A stretch of 64,000 nt of DNA from Gigaspora rosea (GCA_003550325.1 QKWP01000143.1:1-64000); one strand, 5' to 3'; shown: positions 1 to 11,343, counted from the stretch's first letter. Translations and numbers: made by a program. The notes: generated by a model from the sequence alone, not told the origin.

Positions 1-1
1 C

Positions 2-214
2 CCAACAATATTAGAATTATCCGAGGACAACACAATACCACATAGATTCCAGAACACTATATTTGAATTTGAAATTCACAAAAGTTCCACAAATAAATTA
101 ACGTACCTCAAACTCCGCCCATCTAAAGATCAAACACAGATCAACGGTACAACCAAAGGAAAACAAACATGGGAATTCCTCCATAAGAATTATTCGAAAT
201 TACCCCTAATTTAG
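2..214 (+). CDS. 3' end of an unrecognised protein (cut by window edge)
   Basis: A reading frame is open from the left edge for 70 codons and stops at TAG 212-214. The local base composition is less AT-rich than the surroundings, and the residue mix (charged, balanced) looks protein-like. It contains the stretches LELSEDNTIPHRF and KGKQTWEFLHKNYSKLPLI. In sequence this AT-rich, so long an open frame is unlikely by chance but not impossible. The beginning lies outside the window, so neither start nor exon structure can be given. I do not recognise the family; it could be a host gene tail or part of a mobile element. Confidence 0.4.
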   Translation, partial: PTILELSEDNTIPHRFQNTIFEFEIHKSSTNKLTYLKLRPSKDQTQINGTTKGKQTWEFLHKNYSKLPLI

Positions 215-328
215 TAATTCCCGGCAACACAAAATCCGACCACACTGTGCAATACTATAGCCCACCTGGCTCATAGCGCCAGACATTAAACTTTATTAAA
301 TGATTTTATTAAGAATGCACAGCATACA

Positions 329-556
329 TCAGTGCAATTGATGTACAGACTGAGACGGGACATGCTTCCAGAAATAGCAACAATGATTGCTCCGGGTATC
401 ACCGTCATCAGCTGACTTCGATGTGTAGCAACGGTTGGTGGTTTCCCACACCAGGATGACCTTTGATATGAAGTTTTCGAAGATACCGGATTCTACACAG
501 ATGGGCGGATGTGGGTGCGAATCTCGCTCTGTACTAGCATGATTTGTCGTTGTCTT
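329..556 (-). CDS. Possible terminal exon, unknown product
   Basis: On the minus strand 75 codons are open between stops. The frame begins right after an AG (…GATGTAG) that could be a splice acceptor and ends in TGA at 331-329. Two AATAAA motifs follow within about 40 bases downstream (plus-strand 295-318), as expected for a polyadenylation region. The peptide is His/Cys-rich (HPHPPICVES, NHCCYFWKHVP). The stretch is visibly richer in G+C than its flanks. No upstream exon was found and the family is not recognised, so this is only a candidate. Confidence 0.2.
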   Translation of the reverse strand, partial: KTTTNHASTERDSHPHPPICVESGIFENFISKVILVWETTNRCYTSKSADDGDTRSNHCCYFWKHVPSQSVHQLH

Positions 557-838
557 CTACATCGGCTATTTTATATTAGATCTGTTGATGAAAGTAACGT
601 TATTACATTTGCATGCAATTCATAGAGTTTCCAAATGGGCAACTGAAATTATACACATCTGAATTCATATGTTCTTCCGTGCACTTCAGTTCATTGTCTT
701 CCAAATTTGGTCAAAACTGACATACCTATTCCGGCTAGTCGCTTGGTCCAGGTTGTGATCGGAGTATCCTTGCTTAGCCACTTTTTTGATCTATTGACTT
801 TTCGTTAACTTGAATGTTAAATAAAATTACGTACATAC

Positions 839-951
839 TAGAGGTGCAGGCGAATCGTCCCAATGATGTCCCCAATAATGTTACGGCTTAAGCCGTAACT
901 AGCTAAAGCTTATGTTATAACAATCATTGGGACGACATGCCTGCACCTCTA
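839..951. mobile_element. hAT-type MITE, 113 bp, perfect 8-bp TSD
   Basis: Inverted termini start TAGAGGTGCAGGC on one side and end GCCTGCACCTCTA on the other, continuing with CGTCCCAATGAT and its complement. The 8-bp duplication GTACATAC flanks it exactly (831-838 and 952-959). TAG..CTA termini with an 8-bp duplication are typical of hAT non-autonomous elements. There is no coding capacity. Confidence 0.9.
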
Positions 952-959
952 GTACATAC

Positions 960-2038
960 GAATAACGATATGCAATGCCTTTTGTTAGATTTATTCAAAC
1001 TGATTAGTAATACTCTCTATAAAATGCACATTATTGAGAATAGAAAAGTGCATTTAAAAGAAAATAACATGACTATCTATATATCAATCACCGGTAAGTA
1101 TATACTGTATTTTTGATTGGTTATTAAAAAAAAAATTTAAATTTAAATTAGCAAAAATTGACCCGGCCGGGATATGAAAACCAGAAAATTTACTTTGCAT
1201 CGCCTTATGTTAAAACATTTTTTATCATTAAGAAGTTAAAGATAAATTCTTTGAAAGTTTTTTTTTCAAGAATTTTAGTGCCATTTTATTTAAATTTAAA
1301 ATTTAAGGATTTGGTTTTTCTTCTGCGGACCGCAAAATAAACAAGCCATTAGAATATGTGAGTATATCTAGCTAAATGGTAGGCTAATAATAATTAAAGC
1401 ACTAAATTTTAATTTAAATAACTTTTTAGGATGACTTTATAATACGACTTTTCGAGCTGTAAGAACAATCATTTTGTTTTATTCAATTACTTTATTTTTA
1501 TAATACACAAATAATGGCTAAAATAACACATGGTTATCATCTTAATCGCCACTACTGGTATATCTTTACATCTCGTGTATTAAGTAAAGAAATTTTCCAG
1601 CACTACAATAGATTACGTCGTGTAAAATTAATTAATTAAGAAAGGTTAAATTTAATCCTTCATTTAATGATAGGTCTAGCATCTAATATTTTAATCAATC
1701 AAACCCTTTGGGAAGACATCTTCTTTCTATCGATGACCTGGAGAGAGTTACAAATGACATAAATAAGAATATTTTGCTTTGTGACATGGGAGAATAAAAG
1801 AAATTATAAGTAATTGTATAAAACAACATTACATCACAGCTGTGAAGTTTTATATCTTCTTATTATATGATTGAATACATAAATTTATTAATAAATTTAC
1901 ATGACAAATTTTTTCAACTTCGCTCTATCTTTGTGATCAAACACCTGCAATATTAAATAACAAATTGACTTGCGCTTAAAAAAACGACTAGAAAAAATAA
2001 CACATTAACTTGTAATTTAAAAAAAATACTATTAAATT
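960..2038. other. AT-rich intergenic stretch
   Basis: I see no convincing gene. The segment near 1155-1210 (TTGACCCGGCCGGGATATGA … TTGCATCGCCTTA) has a diverged relative at about 18160-18212, so it is probably the end of a dispersed repeat. Confidence 0.4.
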
Positions 2039-2557
2039 TTATTCGGAAACATTTTCTTCTATATTAGGATTACTACAATTACTTAATAATGAATGATCTG
2101 GGCATGGTACATTTGTAAAACTATTGCTATCAGAATTCCCAGCAACTAAGTAACAGTTAAGTTCATTTTCATTAGTGATACTGTGGCGTTGGTCTTTGAC
2201 TTTATCATTTGTGCTAAGAATTGACATATGAAGACAGGTCGGTTGATCGTCTGGTATGTGGGGACGTCTTGATAAAACGCAAAAAGAACCACCACAATCT
2301 TGTGTGTCTCTCTCAAATATTTTTTGACCTCTACAATTCGTTACAAAGCTACGACATTGTGTACTTTCTGCCAAAGCGGAAATGATAATAATTTCTAAAC
2401 ATTATTTAATAAATATTAGACAAAGTATTAAGACAGATAATTGTTATCAAAACTTTAAATTAGCTTTTAGAAATAATACTTTACCTGTACCATCAACTTT
2501 GCTAGTTACCAAGCAACATATGATTAAAAAGGTAAGAATGAAAATATGGGAATTCAT
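2039..2557 (-). CDS. Small secreted cysteine-rich protein, two exons
   Basis: Exon 1 is 2557-2485, exon 2 is 2367-2039, with a 117-nt GT-AG intron (donor GTAAAG, acceptor GGCAG). Splicing joins the frames exactly, giving 133 residues. Exon 1 encodes a textbook signal peptide: Met, a short polar stretch, then the hydrophobic run IFILTFLIICCLV. The mature part carries eight cysteines (residues 29, 36, 49, 54, 69, 96, 113, 122), an even number consistent with four disulphides, and two N-x-S sequons near the C-terminus. No membrane segment or enzyme motif is visible. Length, signal peptide and Cys content match what is called a candidate effector in mycorrhizal fungi, but that role is inference. 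The exon-1 ATG was chosen because it starts the hydrophobic signal. The family is not recognised. Confidence 0.7.
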
Positions 2558-3097
2558 AATTAAGATAAAATTATTGTTTCTCGGTGTGGTTGTAAATATA
2601 TATTACGTTCAAATAAAATTCAAATTAAATGAATAAGATTAGGATTAAAGGCTAAGGATAAGTACGAGCGTAATTATAATTATTTTAATTAGACATCTGA
2701 AGTCACATATCTATGTGTTTATATAAGTTAACGACAAAATTCTTGTACTGTCACAAATTGAATTGTGACCGGACTTCCCGATTAGTTTATAGAACTTAAA
2801 TGTTACGCCTATATAGATTTTGTTGATCATGTTGCAGATTCACAGAGTTTTAACTAAGAATATAGAGAAATAGCGGAAAAATATAAAAAAATTTTTTTAC
2901 AGGGATAACTTTCATTTCCATTTTTGTATTATTCATTAAATGTTCGTCAAAATCCGAGATGGACACTTGTGTAACATATAATCGTCCCTTTAGTAAAATC
3001 TACATAACACGTTAATTTAGCACGCATGCGTGTTAAAGGGTAAGAATTTTGAAATTCTAGATAGCACGACATTTAAATTTAATTAATATACTCACGT

Positions 3098-3167
3098 TAG
3101 CGTGCTATCTAACACACTAACATGCTATCCAGCAAACTGACGTGTTATCTAGCATACTGATGTGTTA
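3098..3167. repeat. 20-bp minisatellite with TAACGTGCTATC core
   Basis: About 3.5 tandem copies of a 20-bp unit (TAGCGTGCTATCTAACACAC, then TAACATGCTATCCAGCAAAC and so on). Related ACGTGCTA words continue from 3010 to 3290 and recur, less regularly, near 15358-15515. Confidence 0.6.
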
Positions 3168-3230
3168 ATAAAATATTTATTTTTAAATCAAACACGATTA
3201 CGTGCTATCTCTGACTTTCGAGTCGGTAAC

Positions 3231-3374
3231 TGTTATTCTAATACACACATTATATGCGAACACATTAACGTGCTAACCCGTTAGCGTGTTATATTATTTA
3301 AACAAAAAGGAAGATAATATGGGAATCATAGTGTAGATAACAAAAATGGAAATGATACTAAATAAAGAAAAAGG
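3231..3374. repeat. Left half of a segmental duplicate (occupied locus)
   Basis: This stretch resembles 13826-14045 (shared words TGTTATTCTAATAC, TGGGAATCATAG, GAAATGATACTAAATAA). It runs directly into the hAT target duplication at 3375-3382; its continuation lies on the far side of the transposon at 10216-10452. Confidence 0.85.
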
Positions 3375-3396
3375 TGGTCAATTAGTGCTCCTAATC

Positions 3397-3545
3397 GGGT
3401 CGGGTCAACCCGAAAACCAACCCGACCCGAAACTTTCGGGTCGGGTTCGGGTTAGAAAAATTGAACCCGAAAAGTTCGGGTTGGGTTCGGGTCGGGTTCG
3501 GGTTGGCAATGAACCCGACCCGAACCCGACCCGACCCGACTCGAA
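3397..3545. repeat. Left subterminal GGGTCGGGTTCGG array of the hAT
   Basis: Repeated GGGTCGGGTT / AACCCGACCC words in both orientations just inside the left terminus. They are far richer in G+C than anything nearby. In hAT elements, subterminal repeats of this kind bind transposase; here that is inference from position. Confidence 0.85.
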
Positions 3546-3559
3546 ATATTATAGATAAC

Positions 3560-3969
3560 CCAAAGTAGAAATATTATTTTTTTATTCTAGCAAATCATAG
3601 ATAAATATGTACTTTATTTAAATCTTTAATAAACATATTTGCATTCATGATAGTAGATCTTAAATGAATGCATTTTAACTAATTTAAAATTAATATGACG
3701 AATATTGATATGATCTGATCTTTAAACTATAATAAGCTAAAATTGTATATCTTTAACAAATTATATGCTAATTTATTTGAAGCAAATATAGTAATAATTT
3801 TATTAATCATTCAGTAAATATATTATATATTTATATTAAATATTTATTTTTTTACCTCAGTCTAAATTTTAATTTTTTTTGCAACGAAATTATCTTTATT
3901 TGCAACGAAATTGTTTTTAAAAATAGTAAGTACATATTAAATTACCTTAAAGGTTATACTCTAAAATTA
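3560..3969. other. AT-rich spacer inside the hAT
   Basis: No coding sequence or repeat structure recognised between the left subterminal array and the palindromic array. Confidence 0.5.
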
Positions 3970-5075
3970 TAATAATATCTTGGCAACCACTTCATCAAAT
4001 TTGATAAAACTTCTTTTATTTGAATTCTACAGATTTGTAGAATTCAAATAAAAAAATTTTATCGATTTTCATCAGGTGGCTATCAAGATACCTTCGCTCA
4101 AAGGTTTAAAAAATTTTAGTATAACATCTATTTTTGAATTGTTTACTGACTTTGAGTGAAGATATCTTGATAACCACCTGGTTAAAGTTAATGAAATTTT
4201 TTTTATTTGAATTTTACAAAATGGTAAAATCAAAATAAAAAAGATTCATTGCTTTTGGTTAGGTAGTTGTCAAGATATCTTTCCTAAAAATTTAAAAAAA
4301 ATTTGCTACAACATCTATTTTGATAGACGTTTTAAATTGTTTACTTACTTTGCATGAAGATATCTCAACAACCAACTGTTCAAGGTTAATAAAAATTTTT
4401 TTATTTGAATTCTACAGAATGGTAAAATTAAAATAAGAAAGGTTCATTGCTTTTGTTTAGGTGGTTGTCAAGATATCTTCCCTAAAAATTTAAAAAACCT
4501 TTGTTACAACATATATTTTAATAAATATTTTAAATTGTTTACTAACTTTGCATAAAGATATCTTGACAACCAATTGTTCAATGTTAATAAAAACTTTTTT
4601 ATCTGAATTCTACAGAGTTGTAGAATTAAAATAAAAAAATTTATTGATTTTGGTCAGGTAATTGTCAAGATATCTTCACTTAAATATTTAAAAAAATTTT
4701 GCTATAGCATCTATTTAGATAGATATTTTGAATTATTTACTGTATTTGAGTAATAATATCTTGATAACCACCTAATCAAAGTTAATGATTTTTTTTTATT
4801 TTAATTCTATAGAATTGTAGAATTAAAATACAAAAAATTTATCGATTTTGCTTAAGTAATTATTAAAATATCTTCACTTAAAGTTTTAAATTTTGTATAA
4901 CTTTAATTTTGATGAAATTTTGAATTATTCTCTGATTTTAAGCAAAGATATCTTAACAACTATCTGACTAAAATCAATTAAATTTTTTATTCAAATTCTA
5001 TAATTTTAAAGAATTAAAATAAAATTTTTTTTATTGAATTTGATTAGTTAGTTGTCAAGGTATCTTTAATTAAAA
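3970..5075. repeat. Array of about six palindromic ~195-bp units inside the hAT
   Basis: GATATCTTGAYAACCACCTG recurs at about 3975, 4160, 4358, 4557, 4755 and 4948. Each copy is paired about 100 bp downstream with its inverse GTTGTCAAGATATCTT (near 4070, 4262, 4462, 4660, 4855, 5052). Each unit is therefore a ~115-bp foldback plus an ~80-bp spacer (CTACAACATCTATTTTGATA). Units have diverged from one another, so the array is older than the present insertion. Confidence 0.85.
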
Positions 5076-5189
5076 TTCAAATATCTAATAAAATTAGAAC
5101 AATTAATTTTTTTAAAATTTTAACAAATTACTTATTATATTTTATAATTAATTTATTATTTTAATCTTTAAATTATTTAGAAATTAAAT

Positions 5190-8089
5190 ATGGAATTTGA
5201 TGAATCAAATTTTTTTCTTGATGAAAATTATATTATTGAAAGTAATATTTCAGAAATTATTGATGATGATATATCAAATAATAGTTCAAACCAAGAAGAA
5301 AATTTTGTTGAAGATAATGAAACATCTAGTGATGAAGATGAAACAAATTCTAATCAAGTAAATGAAGAGGATATTCTTATGGAAGAAAATATCATTATAG
5401 AAGAAAATTTTCCTAATACTCCTAATGAAGAAAATGCAAATACTAAAACAGATAATAAAAAAAAGCTTAAATCTATTGTTCATAATCATTTTACTATAGA
5501 TCAACAAGCTAAAAAATATAAATGCAATTATTGCAGGTAAAATATTAATTTTTAATATTAATATTTATATTATTTATAAAATTTTAATATTATTTATAAT
5601 TATTTATTATAATTTTTAGTCAAACTTATAAAATTTCAAAAGATAAATCAACATCAGTATTAAAAAGACATCTTGAAAAAAATCATAAAAAATTAATTGC
5701 AAAAGAAAAAACTATTGGAGCATTAGATAAGTTTATTCAAAAAGATAAATTAGTAAATATTTTTTATTATTTATTTATTTTTTATCAATAATAATAATTA
5801 ATTTAAATATTATTTAAATAGTTATTCACACAAGAAGATTGGCTTAAAGATTTAATTAATTGGATTATTTCTGATGATCAATCTTTTACTGTTGTTGAAA
5901 ATAAATTTTTTCAAATAATGATTAAAAGACTCAATAATAATGCAAAAATTCCTTCAGCTGATACTATTACTAACAAAATTTCTAAAATTTTTAATACTGA
6001 ACAAGCTAATCTGCAAAAACAATTTCAAGAAATTTCTAGTAAAATTTCATTTACTCTTGATTGCTGGACATCTAGAAATCAAAAATCTTATCTTGGAGTA
6101 ACTGCACATTGGATTTCAAATAATTGGCAACTTCAACATTGTACTATTGAGTTTAGTTATTTTGAAGGCTCTCACTCAGGCAAAAATTTAGCTGAAGTAT
6201 TTTTTAAAATTTTAAAAGAAAATAATCTTTTAACAAAAGTATTTATATTTTATTATTTTTAACAAAAGTATTTATATTTTATTATTTATAAAATATTAAT
6301 TAATAACTAATTATTATTTTATTTTTAGATTTTGGGTATTACTACTGATAATGCTACAAATATGAATTCAATGTTTAATAATTTAGAAGAAAATTTTAAT
6401 AATAAAAATTTAGAATTTGATTCTAAAAATCAACATATATATTGTCTTGCACATATTATAAATCTAGCTGTTCAGGAAATTTTAAAATCTTTTTATAATA
6501 ATAATAATAATGATGAAGGTGATAATTCTGAAGAGAATAGTGATGATGAAATATCTGATATAAATACTTTAGGAGCACTTGGAAAAGTATAATTAATTTA
6601 TTTTAAATATATTATTTATTTTTAAAATATTTGTAATATTTATAGTATTTATATTTTTAAATATAAAATTAATAATAAAATTTATATTTTATAGAATAAA
6701 ATACTATAAAAAATACTAAAATTTATTAATTATATAATTTTATATTTGTAGTTAAAGAAAATAATAATTAAAATTCGTAAATCTCCACAAAAACGTGAAC
6801 GTTTTAGCAGACAATGTTTTATTTCAAATATTAAAAACTTAGAATTAATTGTTGATGTAAAAACACGATGGAATTCTACATATGATATGTTGGAAAGAGC
6901 TTTAATTTTACAACAAGTAAATTTATATATATATTTTTTAATTTTATTTACTAAATATTAATTTATATTTTAGCCATTAGATGAATTAATTTTAACAGAT
7001 AGAAGTCTTACAAAATTTTCATTAACAAATGCTGAATGGAATAAATTAAAACAAATAAAAAATATTTTAGAGGTGAATAAAAATAATATATATATATATA
7101 ATAATTTATAAATATTATAATATATATTATTAATTTATAACTATTATAATATATATTATTATTTTTAAATTTTTTATTAGTGTTTTAAGGAAGCTACTCT
7201 TGAAATAAGTGCATCTAATTATCCAACACTTAGCTATTCAATTCCTATTTATAATTATTTATTAAATATAATTGAAAAATTTCTTAATGAAGATTCTTAT
7301 TCTAATGATATTATTTCTGCTATTAGCAAAGCCAAAAATAAATTATATAAATATTTTCCAACAACAAATGGACTTGTTTATATTATTTCTACAAGTATGT
7401 AATTTAAATTTATTTATTAAATAATTAATAACTAATTTTTAATTATATTTTTATTAATAGTTATTGATCCACGTCTTAAGTTACAATATTTTAAAGATCA
7501 AGAATTTGATGATGAACTTATTGAAATATACAAACAACAAATTATTAATTTATGGAAAAATAAATATAGACAAACAGAAAATAAAAATAATAATCAAACA
7601 AATAATAAAGCAAGTGGACTTATAGCTTATATGTTTGAAAAAAGAAAACATATTGAATTTGATGAACTTGTAAAATATTTGAATGAACCACCATTAAATT
7701 ATGATATAGATATATTAACATTTTGGAAGGTAAATATTTATTATAATATATTTAATATACTATATAATTAACTAATAATTTAATTTAATTTAAAAATAGC
7801 TTCATGAAATAGAATATCCAAATTTATCAAAAATGGCTAAAGATTATTTAGCAATTCCTGGTATATTTTTAATTTTAAATATTATAATAAAATAAAATTA
7901 TTATAATTATTTAATAAAATTAATATAAATTTTTATATTTTAGGAACAAGTGTTCCTGTTGAATGTATTTTTTCAAGTAGTGCTGATTTGATTTCTGCTA
8001 AAAGATATAGTTTAAATTCAAATACAATTAAAATTTGTATGTGTTTAAAAAGTTGGTTAAAATTAAAATTAAAAAATAATGTAGATTAA
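5190..8089 (+). CDS. hAT-family transposase, BED zinc finger and hATC domain, ten exons
   Basis: Exons: 5190-5536, 5620-5752, 5822-6238, 6329-6586, 6752-6916, 6974-7072, 7181-7394, 7461-7729, 7800-7860, 7944-8089. All nine introns are GT-AG and the joined length (2109 nt) divides by three, giving about 702 residues with no internal stop. The first ~90 residues are acidic and Asn-rich. A BED zinc finger follows across exons 1-2 (CNYC … HLEKNH). The RNase H-like core shows FTLDCWTS (first acidic residue), GITTDNATNM (second) and CLAHIINLAVQ. The C-terminal hATC dimerisation part reads EYPNLSKMAKDYLAIPGTSV. It cuts and re-inserts DNA bearing the element's ends, acting in the nucleus. Intron 3 contains a ~29-bp duplication of its own 5' splice site region (from 6233), so alternative donor use is possible. 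Confidence 0.9.
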
Positions 8090-8816
8090 ATTTTTAAAAA
8101 TCTATTTAAATTTTATTTATATATTAATATTTATTATTAGTAATAGGTTTTTTTTAGTTTGTAAATTCAAACTTTTTTCCTATTAATTTTTATTTAAATA
8201 TTATATTATATTATATTATTATTTTATCTTTTATTTATTTATATAAATAAATTTATATTTTATTTAAAATTTGAAAATGAATAAATATTTATTAATATTT
8301 TTATTTTAATACTATATATTTATTAATAAAATTTTTATATTATTTAAATTAAAATTATTTTATACTATAATAATAATAAATGTTGCTAATTTATCTCCTT
8401 AGTAATTTAATTACTCTATATAATTTACTAATCAAATACAGAATCTTGTATAACAAAATAATAAATTTATTTATAAAATTTAAGAAAATATTAAAAATTG
8501 TAAATATCTTAAAATTTATTATAAAATTAGCTTTAGACTTTTAAGTAAAAATTTTTAACATCTAGTTTTACATATAATAACACATTCTAACTCTAATATA
8601 GGCCTTACTCTAACTCTAATATTAAACCAATTTATTTGAATAATAGAGCAGTTAATTAACTAGATATTAAAATTAGTTATATTTAATAATAATTTAAATA
8701 AGTCTAATTTTAAATTAAATATAATAAAATTTTTTAATAGTTTTACTAAATTATACTAGTATTAATATTATAATTATATTATTTAATAAATTATACAAAT
8801 ATAGTATAATAGAAAT
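8090..8816. other. AT-rich 3' region of the hAT
   Basis: Very AT-rich sequence downstream of the transposase stop. No gene recognised. Confidence 0.5.
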
Positions 8817-9173
8817 AATCTAGTTGTCAGTGGCAGTAACAGTCACTGGATTACAAATAACCAACCAGATTGTGTTACAGGATCAAAACAAATACTAAAG
8901 TTAATTGTCATTAGGGTTAGGATTAGAAGTTAATTGTCATTAGAGTCAGAAATAGTTTGAGTTAGGGTTGGGGTTGAGAATATTATATAGTAAAATTTCA
9001 CAAGAAATTTTTTTAATTAGAACACAAAAGGTAATTTTATAGGTAAAGTTTTATGCTATCATGAATTTTTGATGTTTTCTTCACTTTTGGATTATATAAA
9101 CGTTACACCTGATCCCGTGATGTGATTGGTCAATTGCAACTTGGTGACTGTCACCGCCGATGACAAATAGATT
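8817..9173. mobile_element. TIR element nested in the hAT, ~357 bp
   Basis: Ends AATCTAGTTGTCAGTGGCAG and, inverted, AATCTATTTGTCATCGGCGG. The interior (AAATTTCACAAGAAATTTTTTT … ACGTTACACCTGATCC, 8985-9120) resembles the interior of the element at 39563-39915. No clear target duplication is visible. Confidence 0.55.
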
Positions 9174-9177
9174 TACT

Positions 9178-9630
9178 CAACAGGAGAGACCATCCCAAAT
9201 TAGGAAATAGTTAGGATGATCATTACACAATTCATTAAAGTTTTTTTATACAGTTTACAATACTCTTTTCATGAGGTCATCGTGACTTATTCGCATTATG
9301 AAACATGATCAACTTAGTATATAAACTTGTGACTTTCATATCATACTTTAATAAAATAGTTGAATTCAAGAGGATTCGTGGATATTTATATTACAATTTT
9401 TGTATTTATAAGTTATAATATAAATATCTGGTGAATCCTCTTGAATCCAACTATTTTATTAAAGTATAATATGAAAGTCACAAGTTTGTACTAATTTGAT
9501 CACGTTTCATAATGCAAATAAGCCACGATGACCTCACAAAAAGATTATTGTAAACTGTATAAAAAAACTTTAATGAATTGTGTAATAATCGTTCTGACTA
9601 TTTCCTAATTTGGGACGGTTTCTCCTGTTG
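9178..9630. mobile_element. Long foldback element nested in the hAT, 453 bp
   Basis: Two arms of about 210 bp run CAACAGGAGAGACC … and its inverse GGTTTCTCCTGTTG, meeting around 9385-9415. Arms are alike along their whole length with scattered differences. No coding capacity and no clear target duplication. Confidence 0.8.
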
Positions 9631-10099
9631 ATTCGCACTAATATAAAGATCAGTATTATAAAATAAAAAATTTTTAATTCTAATAATAGCTTAAACTCTA
9701 ACTTTAAACTAAAGAAATTTATAATTTTTTTGTTTATTGTTTTAATAATAATCTATATATATTAATTTTATATGTAACTATAATATTAGTATTACAAGTA
9801 TTATTTAATATACTATTTTTTAAAAAATATAATAAAAATAAATTAATATTCTAAATTAATAAAAAAAACATGATTATATTATATTATATTTATATAGATA
9901 AATTAATAATTTACTTAAGTTTTAAAATAAAATAATAAAAAGCACTACTATATATTAATCTTAAATTTATTTAATATGCTATAATAATAAATTAAATAAT
10001 TCAACTTAAATAAAATTAAAAATTTAATATAAAAAATAAAAAATAAATTAGTAGAGAGAGTGAAAGATCAAAATTTGATATCATCTTTGACAAAGTTTC

Positions 10100-10205
10100 A
10101 GGTCGGGTTCGGGCCGGGTCGGGTTTGGGTCTGGTTCGGGTCGGGTTCGGGTTGGGTTGAAGTGCTAACCTGAAAGTTATTTCACCCGACCCGACCCGAC
10201 CCGTT
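10100..10205. repeat. Right subterminal GGGTCGGGTTCGG array of the hAT
   Basis: Mirror of the left array, just inside the right terminus, built of GGTCGGGTTCGGG words and a closing ACCCGACCCGACCCG run. Confidence 0.85.
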
Positions 10206-10215
10206 CGGAGCACTA

Positions 10216-10452
10216 TGGTCAATATACTTACAAATTTGGTAAAACTAATAGAAAGATTCGAATCTCTAAAGTCACAAATTCAAATTTTTGAAATACTTAA
10301 TATATAGATACGTGCAATTCTATGTTGAATTTATTTATTTACTTCTTATTTTTAATAAATAAATTTATAAGAAATAGCTAATTTGAATGAGAAAATTGAT
10401 TTTAAATAATTATTTCTGCATGGTTTTTATTAGACACAAAAATTAAGAAACC
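10216..10452. repeat. Right half of a segmental duplicate (occupied locus)
   Basis: Begins with the hAT target duplication TGGTCAAT. It continues with sequence shared with 14039-14147 and 14562-14701 (AAAACTAATAGAAAGATTCG, TTTTTATTAGACACAA, TTAAGAAACCTG). Confidence 0.85.
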
Positions 10453-10634
10453 TGCAGATTTGTGATCCTATCCCGCGCAATATTTTTGGAGAAACCGCGA
10501 ATTGGCCATCTCTACCCAGGCTAGTACATGGTGGAGAGTTTGTACCATTATAAAGAAAATTTTAAAAAGCATGTATATTTTTTATTCATAGTGGGCAGCC
10601 TAAATATTTTAAAAAGGAAAATGGGTAGCAATCA

Positions 10635-10740
10635 TTTCACCGACAATCACTTCATAGACACACCATTTTACTGACAAATGAACTTGTCGGTGAATACTTT
10701 GTCGGTGAAATGGGTATCTATAAAGTAATTGTCAGGTAAA
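10635..10740. mobile_element. Short foldback MITE, ~106 bp
   Basis: Arms TTTCACCGACAATCACTT and, inverted, TTTACCTGACAATTACTT, about 48 bp each, with a short centre. No clear target duplication. Confidence 0.6.
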
Positions 10741-10756
10741 TAATACGGTCTCATTT

Positions 10757-10940
10757 TATTAGTGTTGGCCCATTTATATGTCATATAAAATTTTTTAATG
10801 ATCATAATCATATACAGTAGTTGATAAATCATAAATCATATGATTAAAATCATATTACATATGATTATTTGTCATATGATCGATATGATTATAATTTTAA
10901 TATGACATGATTAATAGTCATATGATCTATATATATGTTT
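10757..10940. repeat. CATATGATTA-rich segment, possible hAT end
   Basis: Begins TAGTGTTGGCCCA, like hAT termini elsewhere in the window, and is followed by many short CATATGATTA words in both orientations. No matching right end found. Confidence 0.3.
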
Positions 10941-11343
10941 AAGCAATCTTAAAAAAAAATGTATACAAATTGCTCTCAATCTTTTAACTTATAAAAATAA
11001 CAAATATTTAATATCATTTATATGATAACATACTACCTAATACAGCAACACATACATGGATTCTAAGTACATATGTATGAAACTAGGGCTAAACGCTAAC
11101 CTAGATCCGACAATACCCCCAGGTACCTTTCTGTAAAAATCTACCTTTATGATATTTACTGCATTGATTAGGAATGTCGCAATAGATACAGATTTGACAA
11201 TAATGCGGACGATCAAAAATGTCGCAATAGTTACATGGCAGATCAGGAGTGTAGTAATGCGCAAGTAAACCCCTGCATGTTATTTCGAGTACCAGTAGTG
11301 GAGTATGAAATACGAAGTATACCAGGAGCGAAGTATGAAATAT

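Larger units (their letters stand above)
3383..10215 (+). mobile_element. Complete autonomous-looking hAT transposon, 6.8 kb
   Basis: Termini are TAGTGCTCC … GGAGCACTA, each followed inward by GGGTCGGG arrays. The 8-bp duplication TGGTCAAT is identical on both sides (3375-3382, 10216-10223). Inside, in order: left subterminal array, AT-rich spacer, a palindromic tandem array (3970-5075), a 10-exon hAT transposase gene (5190-8089), two nested inverted-repeat elements (8817-9173 and 9178-9630) and the right subterminal array. Ends, duplication and an undamaged transposase frame together suggest a young, possibly active copy. The nested elements show it is not brand new. Confidence 0.93.

Noticed and set aside
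3346-3558. Frame rich in RVRVRKIEPEK words, and the mirrored one near 10016-10222
   Set aside because: Translation of GGGTCGGGTT arrays; both cross the transposon boundary.
10253-10268. tRNA B-box-like word GATTCGAATC
   Set aside because: No matching A box or cloverleaf; the same word recurs at 14070 as part of the segmental duplicate.
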